The position numbers and the translations under genes were made by a program. Below the pieces are notes generated by a model, which was not told where the DNA came from, did not search any database, and worked only from the letters and a program-made list of their open reading frames with translations. DNA of 64,000 nucleotides from Streptomyces sp. QL37 (GTDB taxonomy: Bacteria; Actinomycetota; Actinomycetes; Streptomycetales; Streptomycetaceae): NCBI RefSeq assembly GCF_002941025.1, contig NZ_PTJS01000001.1, positions 2,728,001 through 2,792,000 on the forward strand, in the 5' to 3' direction. Positions within the stretch are counted from its first letter, which is position 1, and every line of letters starts with the position of its first letter. Shown here piece after piece: positions 43,711-50,775 of this stretch.

Positions 43711-44405
43711 GCGAGGACCTCTTGCCGGCAGGTGAGGAACGCGGTTCCGATCCATTGGGTGTAGGCCGGGGGGATCGCTTCGGTGAGTTCCTCGCGGACA
43801 TCGGTCCAGGTGATGCCCATGGCGGTCTGCATTTCGGGCACGGTGGCTTTGCCGCCGCCGGAGCCGTACGGGGCGACGTAGGGCCCTTCCCGGTAAACGC
43901 CGTGGCGGTGGCCCCGCACGTAGCCCCGGTGAGCGGGGTGGACGGGTCGGGAGGCCATCCAGCCGCCGAGTTCGAAGTTGCGGTGCCGCAGGACCCCGAG
44001 ACCGAACATCTCCCCGCACAGGCTCAGGTCTTTACGGATGGTGGCGCGGCCGTTGGGCTGCTCGATCACATACGGCAGACCGGTCAGCTCCAGCAGTGCC
44101 CTGGTAGGGGCAACCAGGTCGAGGTGCGCTCTTCCCCAGCCCTGGGAGTGGTTGGTGCCCACGGTCAGGGTGCACTGTGCCTGGCAGGGCGGGGAGGCGT
44201 GCACGAGGGCGTACCGCCCGATCTCACCGGTGGCGATGAGGTGGGTGAGGCGGTCCAGAGCGTCTCCCTGGTGGAAGGCGAAGGGGTAGTTGGGGCGGTA
44301 GGCGATGTCGACGCCGTCGACGTCGAAGCCGGCGCGGTGGTAGCCCATGGCGGCGCCGCCGGCGCAGGAGAACAGATCCAGGACGCGAGGCCGGTCAGCG
44401 GTCAT
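43707..44405 (-). CDS. Phage-type C5-cytosine DNA methyltransferase
   Basis: 232 residues from the ATG at 44405. VLDLFSCAGGAAMGYHRAGF is motif I, VDGVDIAYRPNYPFAFHQGD covers II-III, HASPPCQAQ contains the catalytic Pro-Cys of motif IV, and YVIEQPNGRA replaces the usual ENV motif VI. GVLRHRNFEL and a C-terminal IPPAYTQWIGTAFL fit motifs VIII-X. The protein is much shorter than restriction-linked enzymes, with little room for a target-recognition domain. No restriction gene is nearby, so it is an orphan, possibly protecting the element on entry. It is coupled to rep and to the small gene upstream by 4-base overlaps. Confidence 0.82.
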   Translation of the reverse strand: MTADRPRVLDLFSCAGGAAMGYHRAGFDVDGVDIAYRPNYPFAFHQGDALDRLTHLIATGEIGRYALVHASPPCQAQCTLTVGTNHSQGWGRAHLDLVAPTRALLELTGLPYVIEQPNGRATIRKDLSLCGEMFGLGVLRHRNFELGGWMASRPVHPAHRGYVRGHRHGVYREGPYVAPYGSGGGKATVPEMQTAMGITWTDVREELTEAIPPAYTQWIGTAFLTCRQEVLA

Positions 44406-44569
44406 CGGTTCTCCTTGGGCGGGTGGTTGTCGATCCACTCCTCGGCGCACACCTTGTGGACCGGCTTTCCGCGGTCGGAGCGCAGCGGGGTGGGCTTGTC
44501 GCAGAGCACGCAGGGCTTGTCGCCGGTGGGGTCGAAGTGCTTCTTGTCGCTCCAGTCCAGGAGGGCCAT
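44402..44569 (-). CDS. 55-residue Cys-containing protein of the AICE
   Basis: An ATG at 44569 opens a 55-codon frame reading MALLDWSDKKHFDPTGDKPC and then VLCDKPTPLRSDRGKPVHKV and CAEEWIDNHPPKENR. The CxxC (PCVLC) and the later Cys/His suggest a small zinc-binding fold. Its stop overlaps the methyltransferase start as ATGA, so it is likely translated. It is too short to be found by most gene callers. Function unknown. Confidence 0.7.
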   Translation of the reverse strand: MALLDWSDKKHFDPTGDKPCVLCDKPTPLRSDRGKPVHKVCAEEWIDNHPPKENR

Positions 44570-44574
44570 GGAGA

Positions 44575-44757
44575 TCACGCCCCGGTACGGGCGTAGGCGC
44601 GGGCGGGGGCGGTGTGGCCGGTGCCGTTGCAGGGGTGGCAGGTGGCGGTGACGGTCTCGCGGTGGCCGTCAGGGGTGGTCTGGCCCGTGGTGATGGCGAC
44701 CTGGGGGAAGCCGTCGCAGTGGGCGCAGATCGGCCGGGGGCGGGCGTGCTGGGGCAT
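44575..44757 (-). CDS. 60-residue double-CxxC mini-protein of the AICE
   Basis: MPQHARPRPICAHCDGFPQV is followed by a central loop and TATCHPCNGTGHT. The two CxxC pairs, the second as CxxCxGxGH, resemble a DnaJ-type zinc ribbon. It ends five bases before the next small gene. Similar tiny zinc-ribbon proteins recur in Streptomyces AICEs near transfer genes. Function unknown. Confidence 0.7.
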   Translation of the reverse strand: MPQHARPRPICAHCDGFPQVAITTGQTTPDGHRETVTATCHPCNGTGHTAPARAYARTGA

Positions 44758-44846
44758 GATGGGATCTCCCTTTCGGGTCCTTTGGATCTGGATTGGGTTG
44801 GGCGCCCGGGGCGGCGGAAACTTGGCGGTTGAGGCCGCCCCGGGGG

Positions 44847-45131
44847 CTACTTGCTGCGGTGCGAGGAGCGCTTGAGCGTGAGGCCCACGCCGCCGGTGGC
44901 CGAGAGAACAGCGACCGTCGCGGCGGCGAACACGTGCAGGGTGACCGCGATCATGAGGACGATCAGCGCGATTCCGCCGGTGATCGTGAGCGCGAGCAGG
45001 ATGGGCCCGGTGTAGTTGCGGGGTGCTGCCCGGACGATGACGACGCGGGCGGGGTCGGTGCCGGGCGGGAGCTGTCCGAGCAGGTCAGCCGGGATGTGTC
45101 CGGCGTTGAACTGGTCTTCGGGGTAGCGCAC
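44847..45131 (-). CDS. Small membrane protein of the AICE transfer region
   Basis: 94 residues from a GTG. A soluble N-terminus (RYPEDQFNAGHIPADLLGQLPPG) precedes two hydrophobic segments (GPILLALTITGGIALIVLMIAVTLHV and AAATVAVLSATGGVGL) and a basic end. Its position among transfer genes suggests a spread (Spd) protein involved in intramycelial plasmid spreading, but the sequence itself does not prove this. Confidence 0.65.
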   Translation of the reverse strand: MRYPEDQFNAGHIPADLLGQLPPGTDPARVVIVRAAPRNYTGPILLALTITGGIALIVLMIAVTLHVFAAATVAVLSATGGVGLTLKRSSHRSK

Positions 45132-45145
45132 GGGGTCACCTCCGG

Positions 45146-45334
45146 TCAGGGGTTGCAGCGGTGGGTTTTGGCGGCGAGTTCGGCGGCGGCGCGGCCGTGG
45201 TAGTCGGCGGAGAAGTTGCAGCCGGGAGCCGTGCAGGCGGCGGTGTGCTTGGTCCGGCCGCGGCCGTCGTAATGCGTGCCGACCTGCACGGGGCCTATGC
45301 GGATGACGTTGGTGAAGCGGTTCGGGCGCGGCAT
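45146..45334 (-). CDS. Mobile element transfer protein (small)
   Basis: 62 residues: FTNVIRIGPVQVGTHYDGRG, then a TAACTAPGCNFSADYHGRAAAELAAKTHRC region with three Cys and His residues. This pattern is typical of the short 'mobile element transfer protein' found in pSAM2-like elements. It lies 11 nt after the stop of the next gene upstream (stop at 45337), so it is co-transcribed. Confidence 0.75.
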   Translation of the reverse strand: MPRPNRFTNVIRIGPVQVGTHYDGRGRTKHTAACTAPGCNFSADYHGRAAAELAAKTHRCNP

Positions 45335-45336
45335 GG

Positions 45337-45522
45337 TCAGTCCTCCTGGCGGAGGCTGTTGCCGGGGAACTCGTTGAGGATTCGGGTGGCGTCGGCCGGG
45401 TTGTCGGTCCGGTCGGCCGCTTCCTCGGCGAGCAGGCGGGCGAGGGTCGGGCGGCCGGCGTCGGCCATCTCCCGGGCGGCGGCGACGTAGTCGGCGGGGC
45501 GGTTGAAGTTGAGCCGGGCCAT
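45337..45522 (-). CDS. 61-residue hypothetical AICE protein
   Basis: An ATG at 45522 with AAAGGAA upstream gives MARLNFNRPADYVAAAREMA and continues to a C-terminal NEFPGNSLRQED. It appears all-helical and charged, without Cys. The longer open frame to 45696 is a shadow of spdB. I do not recognise a family. Confidence 0.65.
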   Translation of the reverse strand: MARLNFNRPADYVAAAREMADAGRPTLARLLAEEAADRTDNPADATRILNEFPGNSLRQED

Positions 45523-45541
45523 CTGCTGAGTTCCTTTCGTG

Positions 45542-46201
45542 TTAGGCGAGTTGGGCGGTGATGGCGTCGGCGAGTGGGGCGGGGACGCCGAGGCGGGCGC
45601 GGAGGGTGGCCGAGTCGATCCGGGCACCGGTCGTCGCGTGATGCGTGTCAGCGACCTTCCGGGCGTGGTCGAGCAGGGCCGGCGGAACAGCCACACTCGG
45701 CGGCGCTTTCGCCGGAGCCGAGGCAGCAGCCGGAGCAGAGGCCGGCGGGAGTTCGGGGGCCCGCTCCACCGTGACGTCCGGGGCCGGTTCGGGGTCTGGA
45801 CCAGTCAGCGGTGCAGACGCCGGGGCTGTGGGCTCGGGTGTCGCAGGGGTGTGGGCGAGGAGGGTGCCGCCGAGGAATGCGAGGGCGGGCCAGCCGGCGA
45901 CGAGGATGCGGAGCCAGGCGGGGACGTTGTCGAGGTCGAGGAGTCCGGCGGTGGCGATGTTCGCGCCCAGTGATGCGGTGAGGGCGATGACGAACCAGAT
46001 CCAGGCGGCGCGGTTGTCGGCGTGGGTGCGCATGCGGCGCCAGGCGGCGACGAGGAGCAGGTCCACGCTGATCGGGTAGGCCCAGGCTTTCCAGCCGTCC
46101 TGTCCGGCTGCTTCGGCAAGGTCATGCAGGTGGGAGAACGACAGCGCACCGGCAATGACGGCTTGAACGAGTACGGCGTCGAGGCGGATCTTGCGGGACA
46201 T
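45542..46201 (-). CDS. SpdB-like DUF2637 membrane protein
   Basis: 219 residues from the ATG at 46201, which has a near-perfect AAAGGAGGTGA. Four hydrophobic segments follow the DUF2637 pattern: VLVQAVIAGALSFSHLHDLA, WAYPISVDLLLVAAW, WIWFVIALTASLGANIAT and ILVAGWPALAFLGGTLL. A Pro/Ala-rich linker leads to a C-terminal helical part (TGARIDSATLRARLGVPAPLADAI) that resembles a small DNA-binding helix-turn-helix. SpdB proteins are known to help spread the element through septa of the recipient mycelium together with TraB. Confidence 0.82.
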   Translation of the reverse strand: MSRKIRLDAVLVQAVIAGALSFSHLHDLAEAAGQDGWKAWAYPISVDLLLVAAWRRMRTHADNRAAWIWFVIALTASLGANIATAGLLDLDNVPAWLRILVAGWPALAFLGGTLLAHTPATPEPTAPASAPLTGPDPEPAPDVTVERAPELPPASAPAAASAPAKAPPSVAVPPALLDHARKVADTHHATTGARIDSATLRARLGVPAPLADAITAQLA

Positions 46202-46278
46202 CAGGTCACCTCCTTTCGGGGGTGGGCCGGGGCCGGGCGGGATGTGGTGGTCACCGCCCAGCACCCGGGGCAGGGGGG

Positions 46279-46461
46279 TCAGGCGTCGGGGGCAGTGCCG
46301 GAGCCGAGGCAGTTGAGGCAGAGCCCGTCCTGCTGGCCGACCGGGCGACGCTTGCGACCGACCCGAACCGTGGTGGGGACGTTTCCGGTCCCGCCGCAGG
46401 GCTGGCAGGCGGCCAGCTCGGTCGAGGTGGAGGGCTTGGGCTTGGTGGTCCGTGTGGCCAT
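46279..46461 (-). CDS. 60-residue double-CxxC mini-protein upstream of spdB
   Basis: MATRTTKPKPSTSTELAACQ leads into CQPCGGTGNV and, after a basic loop, CLNCLGSGTAPDA. Again two CxxCxGxG zinc-ribbon halves, like the protein at 44575-44757 but with a different loop. It lies between traB and spdB. Confidence 0.7.
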   Translation of the reverse strand: MATRTTKPKPSTSTELAACQPCGGTGNVPTTVRVGRKRRPVGQQDGLCLNCLGSGTAPDA

Positions 46462-46544
46462 GACGTGGGGTCCTTCCGGTTCCGGGCATGGGCGGGGTAG
46501 GGACCTGGCGCGAGACGGTCACGCCAACCGGGGAAGTGCGGGTG

Positions 46545-47897
46545 TTACTCGGTGACCGGCCGCGGGCTGGCCAGCGGCGAAGCCGGAGCCGGCTTGGTGC
46601 GAACGACCGGGCGGAACGGGGCCAGAGCAGGGACGTCGGGAGTCAGGTGCGCGTATTCGTGACAGGTAGCCACGGCGTCAGCGGCGCTCAGTTCGGGGGT
46701 GCGGATGCGGGACCAGCCGCCGGAGGAGTCGCCGGCCACGGCCACACCGGGGCGATCCGGCGGAATCGTGGTCACGGCATAGACGGCATCGGGGGCGATG
46801 TCGCCGAGGCCCATGTCTGCGGTCTGCTTGTCGTTGACGCGGTGCACCACACGGCCGGTGAGCTGGGCGCGGAGCATGGTGGCGCCCTTGCCGAGTTCGG
46901 AGCCGAAGCGCTGACCGCAGATCTCCAGGTAGATCCCGACTGCACGGGCCATCTGCGCGAGGCGCACCAGGTGCATGACCATGCGGTCTCGGCGTTCCTC
47001 GTCCCTCTTGACCGCGGTCAGGAACAGTTCGGCCACCTCGTCCACCAGCACCACCAGAGGCACCGGCCGAACCTTCGCGGGCAGGTCCCAGAGGTCAGAG
47101 ACCCCGTGGGCGCTCAGGGTGTCGAAGCGGTCTTCCATTTCCCGGACCAGGACTTCCAGGAGCTGTGACGCTTCGTCCGGGGTGATGGCGAGGGCGGAGA
47201 GGCGGGGTGCGTATCCGCGTTGTTCGACACCGCGCTTGCAGTCGATCCCGACCAGGCCGACCGGGAGCTTGGCGAGGCCGGTGATCAGGTTGCGCTGATA
47301 CATCGACTTGCCCGACTGGTTCGCGCCCAGGGTCAGGCTGTGCGGGATCTTCGTGTAGTCGCGGACGTACGCGGTTCCGTCCTCCCGCAGGGCCACCGGC
47401 ACCACCAGCGGGCCCGAGGTGACCTTGCGGGGCAGGCGGCGCGGCATCTTCACCCGACGCAGCACGTCATAGCCGGTCATGCGGAGTTCGACGAAGCCGG
47501 GCTTGATCTCCGCGACGTGCACGGAGTGGACGCCCCAGGCGTGCCGGAGACGCTCGGAGGCGGCGGCGACGTCGGCGGGTTCCAGGCCGGCCGGGAGTCG
47601 GAGGGTGACCCGCATGCCGGTGGAGGAGCCGCGGACCCGGCGAACCTTCGGCGGGACCGGCTGTACATCCTGGCGGCGGGCCACGTTGCGGACCATGAAC
47701 GCCCGCAGGCGAGACGGCTGGACCGTCAGCCCGCAGGCATCCATCGTGGAGCGGTACGTGGCGGCGAAGCGGACCCGGGCGACCGGCAGGCCGACCAGCG
47801 ACCAGAACACGCGAGGAGCGCGAACCTTCGTATAGCCGAGACCGCCGGCAGCCGATAAGGCCCCCGCCACCTCGATCACCGTGGTCAGGTCCGACAT
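46545..47897 (-). CDS. traB: FtsK/SpoIIIE-type conjugal DNA translocase TraB
   Basis: 450 residues. LTLGANQSGKSMYQRNLITGL is the Walker A region, PLVVLVDEVAELFLTAV the Walker B, and MARAVGIYLEICGQRFGSE the sensor-like segment of FtsK ATPases. The N-terminus has weak hydrophobic character only. The C-terminus ends in a short Pro/Ala tail where TraB proteins usually have a winged-helix DNA-recognition domain; it may be degenerate or the DAVATCHEYAHLTPDV region may fill it. A single TraB moves double-stranded DNA between mycelia in Streptomyces elements. Confidence 0.9.
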   Translation of the reverse strand: MSDLTTVIEVAGALSAAGGLGYTKVRAPRVFWSLVGLPVARVRFAATYRSTMDACGLTVQPSRLRAFMVRNVARRQDVQPVPPKVRRVRGSSTGMRVTLRLPAGLEPADVAAASERLRHAWGVHSVHVAEIKPGFVELRMTGYDVLRRVKMPRRLPRKVTSGPLVVPVALREDGTAYVRDYTKIPHSLTLGANQSGKSMYQRNLITGLAKLPVGLVGIDCKRGVEQRGYAPRLSALAITPDEASQLLEVLVREMEDRFDTLSAHGVSDLWDLPAKVRPVPLVVLVDEVAELFLTAVKRDEERRDRMVMHLVRLAQMARAVGIYLEICGQRFGSELGKGATMLRAQLTGRVVHRVNDKQTADMGLGDIAPDAVYAVTTIPPDRPGVAVAGDSSGGWSRIRTPELSAADAVATCHEYAHLTPDVPALAPFRPVVRTKPAPASPLASPRPVTE

Positions 47898-47899
47898 GA

Positions 47900-48229
47900 T
47901 CAGGCACCCGCCGTGATGGCCACCGCGCGAAAGCTGATCCCGTGCCGGGTCTGACCGTTGAACGTGTTCTCCCAGTCCCGGGCCTTGAGCCCGATCACCG
48001 TGACCGGCGTCCCCGGGGCCAGGTTCTCCGGGACACCCGTGCTCGGCACGGTCACCTGGTAGAGGTTGCCCTCCCCTTCATCCGAGATCAGCAGGCCCAC
48101 CGTCGCGAGCGGGGCACCGGTCTCCCGGTCCATCGCGACCTCACCGGTCTGCTTGCTCACGAGCTTCGGAGTCGGAGGCGTCGCAACGAACACGACAGCG
48201 GTCGAAACATCGATCTTGAACGACGGCAT
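47900..48229 (-). CDS. SCO3933-family regulatory protein
   Basis: 109 residues: FKIDVSTAVVFVATPPTPKL, SKQTGEVAMDRETGAPLATV and a C-terminal FNGQTRHGISFRAVAI. It fits the small AICE protein family named after SCO3933, usually found just upstream of traB. It lies two bases before the traB start and is first in the transfer operon. The frame is open to 49111 but upstream it only shadows the GntR gene. Confidence 0.75.
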   Translation of the reverse strand: MPSFKIDVSTAVVFVATPPTPKLVSKQTGEVAMDRETGAPLATVGLLISDEGEGNLYQVTVPSTGVPENLAPGTPVTVIGLKARDWENTFNGQTRHGISFRAVAITAGA

Positions 48230-48240
48230 TTTCGATCTCC

Positions 48241-48361
48241 CAGCGATGTGACTGACTTGGCTAGCCTTGATGGCTACGTGACTAACGTATGCAGCTTGGC
48301 TAGCCATGTCAACACCTGGCTGTCCTGGCTGACATTGGCAGCCAGCCGCTACATTGAGTGC
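48241..48361. promoter_or_regulatory. Divergent promoter/operator between the transfer operon and the GntR gene
   Basis: This short divergent spacer has two copies of TTGGCTAGCC (48257-48266 and 48296-48305), whose GGCTAGCC is a perfect palindrome, 39 bp apart. GTGACT repeats at 48248 and 48278, and a TGGCTG-N7-CAGCCA inverted repeat lies nearer the GntR start. These are good candidate operators for the adjacent GntR repressor. Confidence 0.65.
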
Positions 48362-49228
48362 ATGACGTTTGCCCCCGAGCCCCTCGACCCCGACGACGAC
48401 CGACCGCCCTACGAGCAGGTAGCGAGCAGCCTTGGGGCAGCTATTCGAACTCGCAGGATCGGTCCGGGCGAAAAGCTGCCGTCCCACAAGGCCCTGACGG
48501 AGATGTACGGCTTCGCTCGAGCCACCATCCAGCGCGCATTGAGGGACCTCGAAGATGAGGGCTTGGTGGTGTCGCGCAAGGGAAGCGGCGTGTTCGTTCG
48601 TAACCGGACGGAACGGCCGGCGGGACTGCGGCCCTACGTCGAGCAGGCGTTCTCCAGCAGCGCGGTAACGATCGACTTTGCTGGCTTCTCCAGCGAGACC
48701 CTGCATGGCGCACTGCAAGAGCCGATGGACAAGATCCGAGTTGGCAGGCTGACTCCAACGAGCATCACAGTTCGCATACTCGTCCCTGACATGGCTGTCC
48801 CGCAGGCCGCCCCGGTCCGCCGCGAAGACTGCGGTGATGACGAACGCCTGCGCGCCCGGATGCACGACATCATGGTCGGTTACGCCCGCAGTATCCGTGA
48901 CTCGATGTCCGAGCTCAGCCACTTGGGCTTGGTGCCCGAAACGCGCGTTGACGTGCGAGTCCACAGCGGAACGCAGTTCTTTAAGCTGTATGTGGTCAAT
49001 CAAGAAGACGCGTTCTTCGGGTACTACCCGATCAAGGCCAACAAGGTCGTGGCCCAAGGTGAGGCCATCGAGATTTTCGACCTGGTCGGAAAGGACACCG
49101 TCCTCTTCCACTACTCCGTCAACGACAACGAGTCATCCAGCGGGACACAGCAGGTACAACAGGCCCGCATGTGGTTCGACAGCGTGTGGGAGACCATCGC
49201 GAGGGGGTACGACCTCGATGGACACTGA
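48362..49228 (+). CDS. GntR family transcriptional regulator of the AICE
   Basis: 288 residues from the ATG at 48362. The N-terminal winged helix is classical: PPYEQVASSLGAAIRTRRIG, GEKLPSHKALTEMYG, RATIQRALRDLEDEGLV and RKGSGVFVR. The ~200-residue C-terminal part is not a standard UTRA or FCD domain that I recognise. It is divergent from the transfer operon, the place held by the KorSA repressor in pSAM2, so it probably represses transfer genes. It overlaps the HAD hydrolase start by 11 bases. Confidence 0.88.
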   Translation: MTFAPEPLDPDDDRPPYEQVASSLGAAIRTRRIGPGEKLPSHKALTEMYGFARATIQRALRDLEDEGLVVSRKGSGVFVRNRTERPAGLRPYVEQAFSSSAVTIDFAGFSSETLHGALQEPMDKIRVGRLTPTSITVRILVPDMAVPQAAPVRREDCGDDERLRARMHDIMVGYARSIRDSMSELSHLGLVPETRVDVRVHSGTQFFKLYVVNQEDAFFGYYPIKANKVVAQGEAIEIFDLVGKDTVLFHYSVNDNESSSGTQQVQQARMWFDSVWETIARGYDLDGH

Positions 49229-49916
49229 CAGGCTGAGCGCAGCATTCGCGGCCACTACGGCAGTGCTGTTCGATTTCGACGGGCCGATCTGTGACGTGTT
49301 CGCCGGCCTCCCTGCGGGACGAGTGGCAAGAGACTTGGCCGAGCTCGCAGCCAGCAGCGAGCCAACGCTCAGCGGGAAACTGTCCGGCATCGATGACCCT
49401 ATTGAGGTCCTACGCCTCACACACGAAGTCGATACGGCCATCGGGTTGGAGGTCGAGCGTGCTCTCACCGCGGCCGAGGTTGAAGCGGTAGGAGTAGCGG
49501 GGGACCCCACTCCGGGGGCAGTGGCTGCGCTTGAGGCCGTTCGGGATTCGGGGCGAAAGATCGCGGTGGTAAGCAACAATTCCGCCGAGTGCGTCCGGGT
49601 GTTCCTTGATAGGCATGGCCTGACTGCGCACGTACTTAAGGTGATCGGGCGCCCTGGAGATCAGCCGGAGCTCATGAAGCCGAATCCGCATCCGCTCATC
49701 ACGGCAGCCGAACTCCTCGGTGTCGACGTCACTCTGTGCGCCTTGATCGGCGACTCATTGACGGACATCCAAGCTGCCCACGCAGTCGGGAGCACGGCCA
49801 TCGGCTACGCCAACAAGGACCGTAAGCACCAGGCTTTCGCCCAAGCACATGCCGAAGCGATCACCGATTCCATGCAGGCCATCGCAGACGCGATCCGTCC
49901 CCAGCCGAGCACCTGA
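49218..49916 (+). CDS. HAD superfamily hydrolase of the AICE
   Basis: 232 residues. AVLFDFDGPICDVFAGLPAG is HAD motif I (DxD), IAVVSNNSAECVRVFLDRHG is motif II (Ser), KPNPHPLITAAELLGVD is motif III (Lys) and LIGDSLTDIQAA is motif IV (GDxxxD). It has a helical cap (~20-95), as in phosphoglycolate-phosphatase-like enzymes. Overlap with the GntR gene implies coupled expression. In pSAM2 a different small hydrolase, the Nudix protein Pif, sits with the regulators and gives transfer immunity, so a similar signalling role is possible here. Confidence 0.85.
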   Translation: MDTDRLSAAFAATTAVLFDFDGPICDVFAGLPAGRVARDLAELAASSEPTLSGKLSGIDDPIEVLRLTHEVDTAIGLEVERALTAAEVEAVGVAGDPTPGAVAALEAVRDSGRKIAVVSNNSAECVRVFLDRHGLTAHVLKVIGRPGDQPELMKPNPHPLITAAELLGVDVTLCALIGDSLTDIQAAHAVGSTAIGYANKDRKHQAFAQAHAEAITDSMQAIADAIRPQPST

Positions 49917-50204
49917 CAGCCCGACGCACACGGAGCTGTTACAGGTTTCTCTACCTCATCAAGGCACCCGGCTGCGCTCCGCTCCGCCGGGCGCGCTTCC
50001 CGGCTCTGGCTGCGCCCGCGCTCCTGCCTCCGGCCCGCTCGGCGCTGCCGCCGCCGACGCGCGCCCGCAGTGGATAGGCCCAAGGGCATGAGACGAGAAC
50101 CAAGCCCGCGGCTTCAAGACATGCCTCCGGCGGGGGCGCTACGGCACCGGGATGGCGATGGCACCGTTCGCGAGTGCCGGCCGGAGCGTGGTGAGCGTCG
50201 TGGA
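49917..50204. other. Non-coding start of the AICE right arm
   Basis: About 290 bases after the HAD stop without a convincing gene. The first 180 bases are very GC-rich with many short CGGC/GCCG repeats (49960-50075). I see no clear promoter or terminator beyond weak pairings. Confidence 0.4.
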
Positions 50205-50356
50205 GGCTCCCATCCCGACCACCTTCGACCCAGGCAAAGCCGAGCAGTCGCGGCCCAGGGCGTCAAGGTCGTTCGTACAGTGGCGCGCTCCACCTTGACG
50301 CCCTGAACCACGCCCGCTCCACAGAGTGTGGGTCGAAGGCGGACGGGATGGGAGCC
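50205..50356. repeat. 152-bp near-palindrome (nested inverted repeats)
   Basis: An outer stem pairs 50205-50232 with 50329-50356, 26 of 28 positions matching. Inside, two 23-base arms flank a perfect 14-bp stem (50256-50269 with 50292-50305) with a 22-base loop. No ORF crosses it credibly. Size and symmetry suggest a replication origin, a transfer site or a structured RNA. The rep gene is distant, so the role is open. Confidence 0.75.
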
Positions 50357-50369
50357 GGGTGAGTGGTGG

Positions 50370-50402
50370 GTTGAGGGGAGTGGCAACCGCTGTCGCCTCA
50401 AC
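50370..50402. repeat. Small inverted repeat
   Basis: A 7-bp stem GTTGAGG/CCTCAAC (50370-50376 with 50396-50402) with a partly paired interior follows directly after the 152-bp near-palindrome. Confidence 0.5.
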
Positions 50403-50442
50403 TACGCTAGGATCCGACGCACTTGCACAGCAAACACCAATA

Positions 50443-50490
50443 GCGTCGCTCGGGCACTCTCCGCCAAGAGAATGTTGTGCCCGACGACGC
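50443..50490. repeat. 14-bp hairpin ahead of the small right-arm gene
   Basis: 50443-50457 pairs with 50477-50490 over 14 bp with one bulged base; loop 19 bases. It ends four bases before the AAAGGGA ribosome-binding site of the gene at 50506, so it could act on that message or be part of an origin. Confidence 0.6.
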
Positions 50491-50505
50491 ACGAAAGGGA
50501 TCCCC

Positions 50506-50703
50506 GTGGGAAACAAGGATCGATCACCGCAACCGTCTTGCTTATGCCATACGTTTGCGGGTCTTGTGGACGGACACTACCCCACGTCTGTCGATCGACA
50601 CAACACACCGAACCGGCTTTCCATCACGAGCCTCGCCACCTTGCTGTCAGCCGTAGCCACTCTGGTTACCGCCGTCGCACCGTGGATCGCGAAGCTGCTG
50701 TGA
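50506..50703 (+). CDS. 65-residue hypothetical protein with hydrophobic C-terminus
   Basis: A GTG at 50506 with AAAGGGA eight bases upstream opens this frame: MGNKDRSPQPSCLCHTFAGL and a C-terminal hydrophobic SLATLLSAVATLVTAVAPWI followed by AKLL. It could be a single-span membrane peptide. No family is recognised. Its base composition is less GC-rich than its surroundings. The stop codon is two bases before the repeated CGTGCCCG pair. It could be spurious. Confidence 0.45.
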   Translation: MGNKDRSPQPSCLCHTFAGLVDGHYPTSVDRHNTPNRLSITSLATLLSAVATLVTAVAPWIAKLL

Positions 50704-50704
50704 T

Positions 50705-50723
50705 CGTGCCCGTGACGTGCCCG
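50705..50723. repeat. Right candidate integrase arm sites (two CGTGCCCG copies)
   Basis: CGTGCCCG at 50705-50712 and 50716-50723, with the same 11-bp period and orientation as the pair in the 3' end of int. A tandem GGGGACTCAC (50731-50740 and 50741-50750) follows. Confidence 0.5.
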
Positions 50724-50775
50724 ACGCGACGGGGACTCACGGGGACTCACAGCCAGGCGCAGAGAATGACCAGCT

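Noticed and set aside
47942..48361. Upstream extension of the GntR gene to 47942
   Set aside because: It would overlap the SCO3933-like gene and the operator region. The winged helix begins right after the ATG at 48362.
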